Below the pieces are notes generated by a model. That model saw only the letters and a list, made by a program, of their open reading frames with translations, searched no databases and was not told where the DNA came from. A stretch of 64,000 bases of DNA, taken from NCBI GenBank assembly GCA_019155185.1, contig CM032814.1, positions 1,290,647 through 1,354,646 on the forward strand, written 5' to 3'. This document shows positions 50,105 to 60,900 of the stretch, piece after piece; position 1 is the first letter of the stretch, and every line of letters begins with the position of its first letter. A program made the translations under genes and the position numbers. The DNA comes from Beaufortia kweichowensis. Taxonomy: Eukaryota > Chordata > Actinopteri > Cypriniformes > Gastromyzontidae.

Positions 50105-51560
50105 GGTATATGCTATTCTCTGCATCGGAATATACCTACTTCCTTGCTACATAGTATGTACATTCAGTATGTGAAACCAGTAATATGTCCAAATCCTCAG
50201 TTCCAAAACAGTTGACAAGAAAAAATTAAATGGTCTACTGGTTACAAGATTTTTTACTATCCGTTAAATGGACACTATTCTATCCAGTGATAGAGTTGGA
50301 TAGAATAGAGCTGGAGCTGAGGATGCACTAAATGTAAAAAATAAAAAAATACTGCAAAACTACAGTTGAGGACAAAATATTAGCCCCCTGTTAAATATGA
50401 GCAAAGAAAGTTATAGAAATAAATCTGCATTGTTTCTGCTTTTGATCTTTATTTAAAAAATTCACAAAAATAAAATTTTGCATTGAAGCAAAACTATTTA
50501 AAAAGTGGGGAGCAAATCACATTATGAAAAAAATGTTTTTCTTAAATGCACGTTGGACACAATTATTGACACCCTTTCATTTAATGCTTTTTACTACCTG
50601 AAAACTGCTCCGAGTCTTCTCTGATAATGTCTAATGAGGCTGAAGGATTTATGGCCAACAACTTGTTGTGAAGGAGGTGCTTTTTCCTTTATTTTTTAAA
50701 GCTTTCCTACCCCAAGATTAAACTAATTTCTGCAGTTTTCCATTTGTGATCCCTGAAGAGTTTTTGGCCACTCAAATCATTTGTCTTGCTCTGCATTAAG
50801 ACAATATAGAAACATGTCCTCTTTCAGACAGATCTGCAACATCTCCAGTGGATTAGAACTTTTTAATTGTTACCCTAATGTTGCAAATGGGAATTTTTAT
50901 TGTTTTAACTATTTCCTTAAAGCCACTTTCTATTTTGTGTAGCTCAGCAATCTTTTAATGCACATCAGAACTATATTATTTCATTTTACTAATTGTGATG
51001 AATGATAAGTTTATTTGGCCTTTGTTTCATATTTATTGTTTTGTAAAACAGAAAGTCATGACTGGACAACATCATGTATCTAGTTGGCTTTGTGGGCTAA
51101 GAAAATGTAAATATCAACTGGAATGTACTTTAGAAAAACTTTACTCCTAAGTATTTCTAGGGGTGCCAAAAATAATAAAAATCGAGAAATTGTCAAAATT
51201 GTCAAAACATTTTCCAACATGCTTTTAAGAAAAAAAAAATTTTTTTCATGATGTGATTTTTTTTGATGTGATTGTTTTGCTTTAATAAAATTTGTATTTT
51301 TGTGATTTAAAAAAAAATGTTTTTGTTATTTTTGTCCTCAACTGTATATATGAATACACCTTGGTTGTTCTCAAATGTAGGTACCAAGAAATGCACTCCA
51401 GTCACATGACAATGCAAACGTGGCAGATGCAGAATGGCTGGAATGTATCCATAATGCACCCACACACACACTACATAGAACATACTAATTTAACAATCTC
51501 AAAGTACTTAATCCAATGCAGTATGTACTCAGTACACAGTTTCGGACACAGGGATCGTCA
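50105..51560. repeat. Older repeat split by the Tc1/mariner insertion
   Basis: The flanks 50105-50215 and 51470-51560 share TACATAGTATGTACATTCAG / GCAGTATGTACTCAGTACAC style words in opposite sense and a TTTCGGACACAG motif, as in a family common in fish. Its limits are unclear. Confidence 0.35.
50361..51346. mobile_element. Tc1/mariner-type element with TA duplications, non-functional
   Basis: The ends are TA-CAGTTGAGGACAAAA and TTTTGTCCTCAACTG-TA, a perfect 15-bp inverted repeat with a TA on each side. Inside, words such as ATTATTGACACCCTTTCATT and GAGTCTTCTCTGATAATGTC resemble, read in reverse, a decayed fish Tc1/mariner transposase gene, but no ORF over 100 codons remains. Length is 986 bp, shorter than an intact Tc1 of about 1.6 kb, so it is internally deleted. 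Confidence 0.82.
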
Positions 51561-52838
51561 CAGGACCATCTACTTTTTTTTACTTTAACAAATGATCTGC
51601 CAGCAACGTAGACAACTGCACAGACATATCAGGCATTTTCTATTTACATATCAATTGTCCTCATAAACAAAGCTTGTATGTAAACAAAGCTCAGTGTACT
51701 CACAAAAATACCTAAAAGATAAAAGAATAAAACAGTGTACAAGTACATTTGTAAATCTTTGTGTTCTTTTCTCCTCATGATAAAAAGAGGCTCATTAAAG
51801 GTCAAGGATTGAAGGGAAGCTGTCCAAAGCAGTCCAGGTGCAAGAGGAAATGAGCATCTTGGCCTGAAAGAAGCACCAGTGTTTGAAAAGACAGTGTCTC
51901 ACTGATGCTTTCATTGACGCGTTTCCTCCTTTGCCGCTCACTGAATGATCCATGCTGTGTGTGTGAGAGAAAGCTTCTCCATGGGACAGGCTGTAGTTAC
52001 AAAACGGTATTTAACAAACTGACAGATTTAACAAACACAGGGTAACATTTACTAAATAGAATTTATCTTTACAAATTACAGGGTTCTGAATCTCAACTAG
52101 CTGAATGAATTGAATGACAAACTACTACACTATCCATACAGGTAGTGCGTAATTACTCACACTTATTACAATAAATACGAGGATCAGTCATTAAACATTG
52201 TCGTCGCAGACCAAGATTTTATTTATTTAAATATCTAAAAACACTAAACAGAAGATCAATATGCAAAGTTTACCTGCAATAATTATAAAAATACTTTATA
52301 TTAAATTCTCTCTATATATTATACTGTATATTCAGAGTACATACAATTAAATGTAAATATTCTCTCTAAGTCAATTAACGTTGCATTAGGTGTAAAGGTT
52401 TTCCCTAGAAAGTTTTCCCTAAATGTGAATCAAATGCTGGTTAATAAGAAGATACACAGATACACATGTAAAAATTAATTGTAAACAATTACATTTCATG
52501 AAATCTTTCTTTTCTAAATTGAAATGTTTTCTACAAAAATGTAGGTGGTGCTTGCCCTGGCAAACCAGGTCTTTATGCTATTCTAAATCTCAAATAAATG
52601 AATGAAATCTATATCTGTTTTTGGCTGATTACTGAAGAACGTAATTGTTCAGTTCACCTCAACAAGCAACACCACTCAAGCCTGTAGCACAAACAAAACC
52701 AAATGACATAGTTATTAAACACTTGCACTCGGGTTTGCTTAAATCCCTATAAGCCCAAACATAAGCAATGACAATTATGGTTCTTGTCATTGTTTAAATG
52801 GACAGGAAAAAGCTTTAAGGAAAGCCCAAAACGTGACT

Positions 52839-52844
52839 TTTATT
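52839..52844 (-). terminator. Candidate xrcc2 polyadenylation signal AATAAA
   Basis: TTTATT on the plus strand is AATAAA on the minus strand, 218 nt past the xrcc2 stop. It is a plausible poly(A) signal, chosen by position only. Confidence 0.4.
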
Positions 52845-53061
52845 TATAAGAAAAATGTCAAAAGGTTTAGTATTTTTCTTCAGTAATGGTCCATAGCATC
52901 TTTTGTAGCATTCAAATGTAATTATTTGTAATTACTTAGGGTATAAATACTGGAATGATCACTAAACTGAATTTGTTTGTACTAAACAGAAAGACATGGC
53001 CAGTATACACTCTCATAATTGGGTGACAGCTATAATCTGTGCCGAGGGTTCAAGTACAAAC

Positions 53062-53849
53062 TCACTTGTCACATAAATATTTAATGCCATCTTCCATGAC
53101 ATTAAACGAGCATCTTTTGACACCTTTGGTCATTATGCTGGTACATGCAATGGAGAAAACCTGCTTATGCTCATTTGACACATGGCTTTTAGTGAACAAC
53201 AGTCTGTGAGTTAGTATTCTCTGCCATGCTCTGCACATGTAAGGCTTGTTATAGTCTGTAGCACTATCAACTGACTTCCACCTCCAAGATGATGATGGCG
53301 GCACATCGGACAACCCTGGATCAGATGATGTGGCGTAGTTCCTCATGATTGCATGTGTGGTAGCAAAAATCACAATGCCATAGTTTTTGCGTAGTTTGTT
53401 CAGAAACTCAGTACACTTCCTCAAGTTAGCCTCCTGGCACGCTATGCTTTCGCCACCACTGTATCGGTCCACCCAGTAGAAGGCAGAGATGCTGTCGATG
53501 ATCAACAGATCAAGAGAGGGCTGGAGGGAGATAGAGTTCTCAAGGTAATGCAGGGTGAGAAGAAGCTGCGCTGAGTTATTGCAGTGCACTACAGACAGTC
53601 TGCGCAGGCATGAACATACTCCCTCTTCAGGTTCATCCTCAGAACCGTCACTTTCCTTCGAGTGTTCGGCCAAACGTCCTTCTAGAATGCTCACTAATCG
53701 CAGCATGTCAAAGTGGTAGTCTGTGTCGATGAAGACTACACCCACCTCCAGACCTCCACTCGGCACTGGCATGATGCAGCGGGTGATCAGGTGGTACAAG
53801 GTTTCTGTCTTACCTGTGCCCTCCATGCCATGAAACTCCACAACATCAC
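53062..53849 (-). CDS. xrcc2: xrcc2 exon 3 with the ATPase core and stop
   Basis: Acceptor TTCCATACAG; 788 nt to the TGA-type end at 53062. It carries Walker A, the FIDTDYHFDM block, the Walker B-like strand and SAFYWVDRYSGGES. The C-terminal part (after about residue 240) is poorly conserved, as in other XRCC2 proteins. Confidence 0.95.
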
Positions 53850-55022
53850 CTGTATGGAAGCAAAGATGATCAAAGGTCATGCACCATTCATAACTGAATT
53901 AAGAATGTTTTTGTAAATTCCTAAAGGTGAATTAAGCCTCAAAACCATGGCAAACTCGCATTACTGATGAATGTTATAAATGTAAGTGAATGTATAACTG
54001 TTAAATTAAAATGGCTTAAAAAAAAAAAACAATGGACGTAACTGTGTAGTGAAGGTTTAAATGTACATTTTACTATTAATTAAATGTACTGCCAGAAACA
54101 TATAGCCTAATATTTACAATCAATATTTAAAATTCCACCCATGAAAATGTGTATTTGTATAATATATACATTTTATGCTATCAAATAAAAGAACTTGTAA
54201 AACATGGTGAGAATAAACTTCCTGTTACAGATATCCTTTAAAACATAAACATGTAATGCAATAAATAGATTCAATTATTTTGATGTTATTGATGTTTTAT
54301 ATAGTTTGTTATGTGTAACATTGTGGTGGATATTTTGCAATGGTGTATGTAAAATAAAATCAGCGTGTTTTGGGTGTGTAAACTGTTTTGACAGTATTAA
54401 GTTAAGAAGCAAGACGTTTTAGATTTCAAAGAATTTTGTGGATATGTATAAGTTTCTTTCACCTGCAATTCAGTGTGTTTTGCTTACTGTTAATCCAATT
54501 TAAATATCAATTCAGTGTCTGGTTGGGCATGATGGATAATTTATCAACTCGTTGATTTTGCACAACCCTGGGGTTAGCACATAGTTATCAAATTATCCAC
54601 CTTTTCAACTCATGTGTAATGCATACTGTGTGAACTTAGATTTACAGCACCTTGTCCTGGGCCATTATCTGCTGGAAATATATTGGGTTCAATGTCCCTC
54701 AATGACGGTCGCCCCTCAAGTCTGGATACCACCTGCAGAATAAATAAAACCCCTGATATTACAGACCATTTTACCTGGGTTCAAATAATGTCTTCAATTA
54801 CTATAAAAAATTCTTCTTAAAGCATTAAAATAAATCTCGATTAGTAACTTAACTTCAGTTAAGCATAGCAATAAATGAAAAACCAGCAGACAGCCTGCGC
54901 AGTAATCCAAGCGTTTATATTTGTCACTTAATTTCATAAATTTTCTTAAAACTGTCATCTATAGATGTATAGAGTTTATGTACCTGAGCACCATTCTCAG
55001 CCATTCGTACACGCGCTGTCAT
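53062..55022 (-). CDS. xrcc2: XRCC2, RAD51 paralogue, complete (3 coding exons)
   Basis: Nuclear homologous-recombination factor of the BCDX2 complex (RAD51B-RAD51C-RAD51D-XRCC2), which helps load RAD51 on broken DNA. CDS join on the minus strand: 55022-54984 (39 nt), 54732-54651 (82 nt), 53849-53062 (788 nt with stop), 302 aa against 280 in human. The Walker A motif GMEGTGKT is at residues 48-55 and a Walker B-like LLIID at 155-159. The block VVFIDTDYHFDMLRLV is nearly the same as human. The start reads MTARVRMAENGAQ, with RMAENG lining up with HRAESG of human. The three-exon layout with most of the protein in the last exon is as in mammals. Odd points are an acidic insert (ESDGSEDEPEEG, about 107-118) and a diverged C-terminal third. 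xrcc2 and actr3b diverge across 2.9 kb. Confidence 0.96.
53850..54650. other. xrcc2 intron 2
   Basis: AT-rich, with an A-run near 54018-54030. No repeat or gene recognised. Intron 1 (54733-54983) is likewise plain. Confidence 0.7.
54651..54732 (-). CDS. xrcc2: xrcc2 exon 2
   Basis: 82 nt between TATTCTGCAG and GACAAG|GTGCTG. It encodes VVSRLEGRPSLRDIEPNIF, matching LLARLEGRSSLKEIEPNLF of human XRCC2. It leaves one base that completes the Gly before DVVEFHG. Confidence 0.93.
54984..55022 (-). CDS. xrcc2: xrcc2 exon 1, coding part
   Basis: ATG at 55022-55020, 13 codons, donor GCTCAG|GTACAT. An alternative in-frame ATG is codon 7 (RMAENG). The first ATG is chosen as upstream-most; its context AAAACATG has A at -3. 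Upstream is a CpG-bearing leader (CGCGAATCCGCG). Confidence 0.85.
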
Positions 55023-55756
55023 GTTTTCGCGGATTCGCGCAATTATTTCAAGAATCTTGTTTCCTGGAAAATAAAGGTCGACCACTTTTCAAGATAAAAG
55101 TCCTACCAAAACGTAAGCGTTCAAACAAATTACTGTATTAAATTGTTTATTTTAACAATAGTAACAATTTTATATTTAACTATTTTAATATTAATATCGT
55201 TATATTTTGTGCTGATCCATGTTGTCACAGATACAGAGATCAATCCATGTATGGAAATATTACTAGTTTGGCTCTTTATGAGAGTGGCTAGCATTGAAAT
55301 TCAGTCAATTAATAAAGTCATATACAAAATAAATAATATTATTTGATAAATTGGGCTGGAAGATTCGCCCACTTTTTATCCGTTTTTAAGATTTTTTTCT
55401 GTTCATAAGAAATTCTTATGAGTAAAATATCCCTGAAGTAAGTAAACATTTTTGCTGCCTTAAATGTAAAGTATAATAAAATTGGCTTTCAAAACATGTC
55501 AACATTTCAACCTATTTTAAACTTAATTAAATGTAAATCTGAGTTTAAATTAAACCTATTTTTCACTTAATTAATGAGGTAAAATAATGTAGAAACATAT
55601 GTTGACGTACATTACAAAAGCAAAAATGGTGAAATGAAGTTAAGAAATGTGAAAAAAAAATTTTTTTAAAGTGTATATTCCCCTTCAATTAGGAACAGCA
55701 AAATGACCAGTCATATCATTTGTTTCACAGAAAATTCCCTTAATCATTCATCACAA

Positions 55757-56340
55757 TGGGTAAAACCAAAGTATATAGTTCTGATCTGCAGCATTGTTGA
55801 GTTTCACAAAATAGAAAGAAGCTGTAAGAAAATAGCTAAAATATTGAAAATTCCCATTTCCACCATCAGAGCAATCAGAGTAATTCAATCAACTGAAGAT
55901 GTTACAAGTCAGTCTAAAAAGGATGTGTGACTAAATTGTCTTAATTCACATCTTGGAGAATAATTTGAGTGGAAAAAACGACAAGCATCATATCTGGAGA
56001 ATTGCAGAAATTAGTTCAGTCTTGGGGTCAGAAAGCTTCAAAATATCTCAGAACCTACATCACCACATATTGTTCTCATCCAAAAACAAATTTCAGCATA
56101 TTCAGTTGCAATGCACTACAATAACTTGAAACATGGCGATGGCTGTATGCTCAGATTAAACTTTTAAACACACTTAAGCAGCAAATAAAAAGTATATTTA
56201 GCTTACCAGGATTAAGTATACTGCTGGATCTTTATTGTTGTGGACTAATTTTTCTATCAGATGTCTTGTTCAGATACTTGGGATCATGAATTCTATCAAA
56301 TACCAACAGATAAAAACCAAATCTGACCTTTAATCCTCTG
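55757..56340 (+). pseudogene. Tc1-type transposase relic
   Basis: Starts ATGGGTAAAACCAAAG (MGKTK), then in shifted frames FHKIERSCKKIAKILKIPIS and TIRAIRVIQS, the helix-turn-helix part of Tc1 transposases (KAGKS...ISK.L.VP.STV). Near 56290 MNSIKYQQ-like text matches the late catalytic part. Many frameshifts and deletions; no inverted ends were identified. Confidence 0.65.
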
Positions 56341-56684
56341 AATGTTGTGTATTTAACAAAAAATAGACAGCAAAATATTAACAGTTGACCTATTGGACCA
56401 GAATGCGGTACGTCTGATTTGCCAATGAAGTATTGCAGTTTTAAGGGTTAAAGCCTGCTTTCCTCCTTTGTTTTCAATTTTTTCATGGTAATGTATATTA
56501 GTTATCTAATGGACAGATGTTTTGATAATTGTAAATAGGTTTCACAGAGGATATGAAATGTAGAAAATTTCTATTCTAAAATTCTAAACTATTCATTTTT
56601 TTTCACTCAAATTGTACTAGCATGTTTTTAGAACTGTGTATTATATCACGTCAATTTATTTCAACTGTTTCATAAAATGTACAG

Positions 56685-57212
56685 TACAATACAATTCCTC
56701 AATCGACAATATCAGGACTTGTACAACTCCAGAGTGAAACATCATCAAAGACCCCTCTCACCCCGGACACAACCTGTTTGCACATCTCCCCTCAGGAAGA
56801 CGCTACAGATCTCTGTGCACTAGAACATCTAGGCATAAAAACAGTTTTTTCCCCCATGCCATCTCCAGCCTAAACAGCTAACACATGAATCATCACCTGT
56901 GTTCTGTAATTATTTCTGTTATTCATTCTCCATCTTTAATTATTGCTTCTTTCTCAAGTATTATGTAAATACATATGCATATCTCTTTACTTGTACAGCT
57001 GTATATAGAGTAAATAATGCACACATCTGTACATAAACCTTCTGTTCCAGATTCATACACCTATTATTATTTATGGTTAAGTCTTACTATTTAAATGTTT
57101 TCTGTTCTCATGTCTGATATGTATGTATGTACCAAGAGCACCTTAAAAAACCACAACAAATTCCTTGTGTGTCTGCACACACTTGGCGAATAAAGCGAAT
57201 TCTGATTCTGAT
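56685..57212 (+). mobile_element. 3' end of a non-LTR (LINE) retrotransposon
   Basis: Encodes the C-terminal end of a fish LINE ORF2: IIKDPSHPGHNLFAHLPSGR, then RYRSLCTRTSRHKNSFFPHA and ISSLN, then a stop and a 3' UTR. It ends in the short tail repeat ATTCTG ATTCTG. The motif LPSGRRYRSL is typical of CR1/L2/Rex1-type elements; which one is unresolved. It is 5' truncated, as most LINE copies are. Confidence 0.8.
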
Positions 57213-57916
57213 ATGCTGTAGCCTACAACCTATATTATATTAACAATGCAAAAGTTTGTCACTAAAATGTTAAAGTTTTTATCACAATAATCTTGGAGCA
57301 AATAAACGCAGAGCAATTTATTACAGCTGAATCCCAATAAATTGCACCGTAAGTAACAGAGTAATAATGTAGAAAACGATGATGCGCAACGGACTAGCGG
57401 TCTGTTTACAGGCGAGGTACCAGCTCCATTAATTACGAATCCTACTATAGCAACGGTTTACTTCATAATTAATAAGCAAACCACGTTGAAGATGCTTGAT
57501 AAGCTTCCTGTCGCGAAGACTTGGCTCATAAATATTCATCAAGTCATGATGAGGTTGTTGCAACAGCGAAAGCTTGGCTTATGATTATTAAGTAAGTTAT
57601 GGAGGCGTTTCCAAATAACCATCCAATAGTAAAAGGTGGGCTCATAAATATATATAATAATCCTTTGCCATAGTAAGGTTTTTGTCAGCTCATGGACCGT
57701 GATGAGGCAGCGCTTGTGAATCCGGCATGTTTCTATTTTTGCCTTCCCTTTGACTCGGGAAGTAGTCACGGAAAATAACGGCGCATTTCACAATCAAGGG
57801 ACACTTGAAAGGTAGACCCGATAACACTGCAAACACTACACGTTTCTGTGTCATTTGATTGTTTGTGACATGTGTGGTTTTTGTGTGTTTGTGTAATTGT
57901 ATGTTAGAGTATTGCG

Positions 57917-57960
57917 ATGGCAGCGCGTCTCCCTCCCTGCGTCATTGACTGTGGGACAGG
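57917..57960 (+). CDS. actr3b: actr3b exon 1, coding part
   Basis: ATTGCGATGGCAGCG start; 44 nt; donor ACAGG|GTAAGT. It encodes MAARLPPCVIDCGTG. Confidence 0.94.
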
Positions 57961-60900
57961 GTAAGTTTTTCTACTCTCTCACACATTCACAACATTCGAC
58001 ATCGAGCTGTGGAAAGACATTTTTGTCTGGAATATGAATTAATGTTACAAATTTTCTCCGCAGTGTCATTACTGTTTTGCACAGGTGCATAATTTAAAAC
58101 AATAATGTCATACTGCTACACAGACAGCTCGGATTGAGGATATACCACCCCAGCCCCGAAAAATATTTGTGAATGGGCTGTTTTACTGAATACTTAATGT
58201 TACTAAATTCAGAAATTATTTTCGGGTTTGAAATGGGAAATATCCTAAATCCGAGTTGTTTGGAACTCAGCATTACTTCGTTTCCAATTACTCAGATGTC
58301 CCAAACACTTAAATTCATATTCATGTTTAAATTGCATACAATACAAAGTTCCTATACAGATGTTATTGATTAAGATATATTTGGTGTGAGAAAATTGAGT
58401 CAGCAACTATTTTCTGATGCTTGGTTAGGGTTGTGTTTGTATTGTGTGTTGCTTTGTAAGTTTGAGTGCGGAAACAATTTCCCCTGTGCTACACATGCAT
58501 ATTTTATTATGTAAAACAATGTTGTTGTTTTACTAAATCTAAATAACCATCAGATGAAGTCAGAGTCGTCAGATGAATTAAATCCTGTCACACTAATACA
58601 ACTGCATAGAAAAGTACCTAACAGCATGTAAGAAATATTTGAAAACAGTCATTTTTTGTTTCCAAACATTTAAAAAACACCAGAAGTCCTGTCCTTTATA
58701 ATAATGATATATTCGTCTTCCTCTTTCAGGTATACCAAGATTGGTTATGCAGGAAACACAGAGCCGCAGTTCATCATGCCATCCTGTGAGCTGCTTGACA
58801 CTTTAAGTAGTTAATGCATAGCAGGAACGATCAGTTCAGACTAATACTGCACGCTGTCCAGCACTCACTTCCACTCTATGATATGTGGATCAGGATTTTA
58901 ATTAAATTCTGCCTTAGGGAATCACTATTTAAAGCTGTTATAAAACTCTCACCACTGCTGTAACCTTAATACAGTCTGAAAGGCTCTTGAATTTCTGCAT
59001 TGATTATTCATAAAATGTGGTCTGATCTGTTGAAACACAGTCTGACTAAATTGTTAACATGCAAACAGTTGTACTTTTCAAACATTTTATATTGCATTTA
59101 TATTGGTGTTTCTGTTGTTCAATTGGTAGAGCAATGCAAAGGTCGCGGGTTCGATCCCAGGGAACACACATACATGATAAAAAAGTGTATAGCTTGAATG
59201 CACTGTAAGTCACATTGGATAAAATCTTCTGCCAAGTGCATAAATGTAATAAAAAAAAGTAGAACCTTGGATTGAGTTGCTTGTAAAACAATCACCAATG
59301 TTTCCTGTAGCTGCTGGCACTAAAGACTCGCGCCACGCTAAGGAAAAATTTTGGATCGTTCACCCCTACAAATATCTTCCAGTTCATTAATATTTCTGCA
59401 TTGTATTTATTGCACAACCCTCTTCAGGTTACACCACAACATCTTAATGGGCTGAAGGTCAAGACCTTTAGTTGGCCATTCCAGACAATTCCTCTAGGAC
59501 AGGGATGGGCAAACTCGGTCCTGGAGGGCCGCTGTCCTGCAAAGTTTAGCTCCAGCTTGCCTCAACACACCTGCTTCAAAGTTTCTTGTATGCCTAATTA
59601 GACCTTGATTAGCTGGTTCAGGTGTGTTTAATTGGGGTTGGAACTAAACTCTGCAGGACAGCGGCCCTCCAGGACCGAGCTTGCCCATCCCTGCTCTAGG
59701 AGAAATTCCTCATTCAGGGTTGCTCGCTGTGCTCGTGAGTTGTTATTTGTTGGATGCCCACACAGTGTTTTGTTATAACAGGAAATTATGTTGTACAAAC
59801 TGTATATTTTAACTGCAATATTTACGTTATGGTGTTTTTATTTTAAATAAATAAAACTATTTCTTTAGTCATAATAACAAGATATTATGACAAGACGTTA
59901 TCACTTTCTTAAAAGGATTTAGTTGCTCGCTTTCATTTTGCACAACCGTTCGGGCAACGTCTTCTACCTACAGTAGCCATCAAGAAAGCCAAAATGCAGT
60001 TTGGAATTTGATCAGTGTCTTTAATAAAAGTTTAACAAGTACAACTGTTTGCATGTGATTTGTTTAGTCAGTTTGTGTTTATGTAAAATTGTTCACAATA
60101 GTTTTTGCAATCCTGGCAATTCGAGAGTTCATACACTTTTTATAACAGATAAAATGATTATCGGCAGGTGGTTGTGACACAGAAATGAATAGATTTATCC
60201 TAGGTCACAAAAAGGCATCATGCATATGATAAAATGCAACTTACAATATCATCATGCATAATTAGCAACAAACAGATTTGTAACTTTGCAGTGCATTCAG
60301 TTATAGCATATAAATACTGTCACTTGGTCAAAGTCAGCTAACACATATGCCAACATCCTGAACAAAACTACACAAGTGACTGTGGTGTTTCTGCAGGTAT
60401 TGCTATTAGAGAGACAGCCAGTGTGGGAGATCAAGCACAAAGACGTCTCATGAAAGGAGTGGATGACCTTGATTTCTTCATTGGAGATGAAGCCTTTGAC
60501 AAACCCAGCTATGCAACCAAGGTTATCTTGTTTTTTATTGTTTCTCTTTAAAACATTTTGTTTGTTATTTCATTTATGTTACACATTTTTATAGCTGTCA
60601 TCTCTTACACTTGACCTGTATTGCACTTTATAGGCATATCCATTATATTTTGCAATAATGAAAATTAAGACCATTAAGTTTTTCTTCTTCAGTTTAATCT
60701 TATGGCAGTTTGTATAAAAACGCTTTAGTATCTTATTTTGCCAAGTTTTCTTTCTTGCTTTTTTCCAACAATCATACATTATCACATACCTGAATGAATT
60801 AACGACGAAATCACCACCTCATAAAATAGTTTGTTTTTCTATGACATCAGGTTGGATAAACACTTTCTACACTCAACTGTGCAATTTTGCATTACAGACA

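Larger units (their letters stand above)
48901..52838. other. Intergenic region between kmt2c and xrcc2
   Basis: Positions 48901-49150 may belong to the kmt2c promoter. Then comes AT-rich sequence with a Tc1/mariner element (50361-51346) nested in an older repeat. The part 51600-52838 is plain sequence, some of which may be xrcc2 3' sequence. Confidence 0.5.
55023..57916. promoter_or_regulatory. Divergent xrcc2 / actr3b intergenic region
   Basis: 2.9 kb shared upstream region. Next to xrcc2 it is AT-rich; then a Tc1 relic (55757-56340) and a non-LTR 3' end (56685-57212) follow. The last 600 bp before actr3b have more CpG and three imperfect copies of a CTTGGCTCATAAATATT-like word (57520, 57570, 57640). 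The two genes are therefore unlikely to share one compact bidirectional promoter. Confidence 0.5.
58786..60396. other. actr3b intron 2
   Basis: 1.6 kb, holding a tRNA-derived SINE (59105-59250) and a Tc1 relic with a nested hAT miniature (59325-59760). The rest is AT-rich and empty. Confidence 0.7.

Noticed and set aside
59120..59165. Possible tRNA gene (good B-box)
   Set aside because: The A-box half and acceptor stem do not pair, and a SINE-type tail follows; it is a retroposed SINE.
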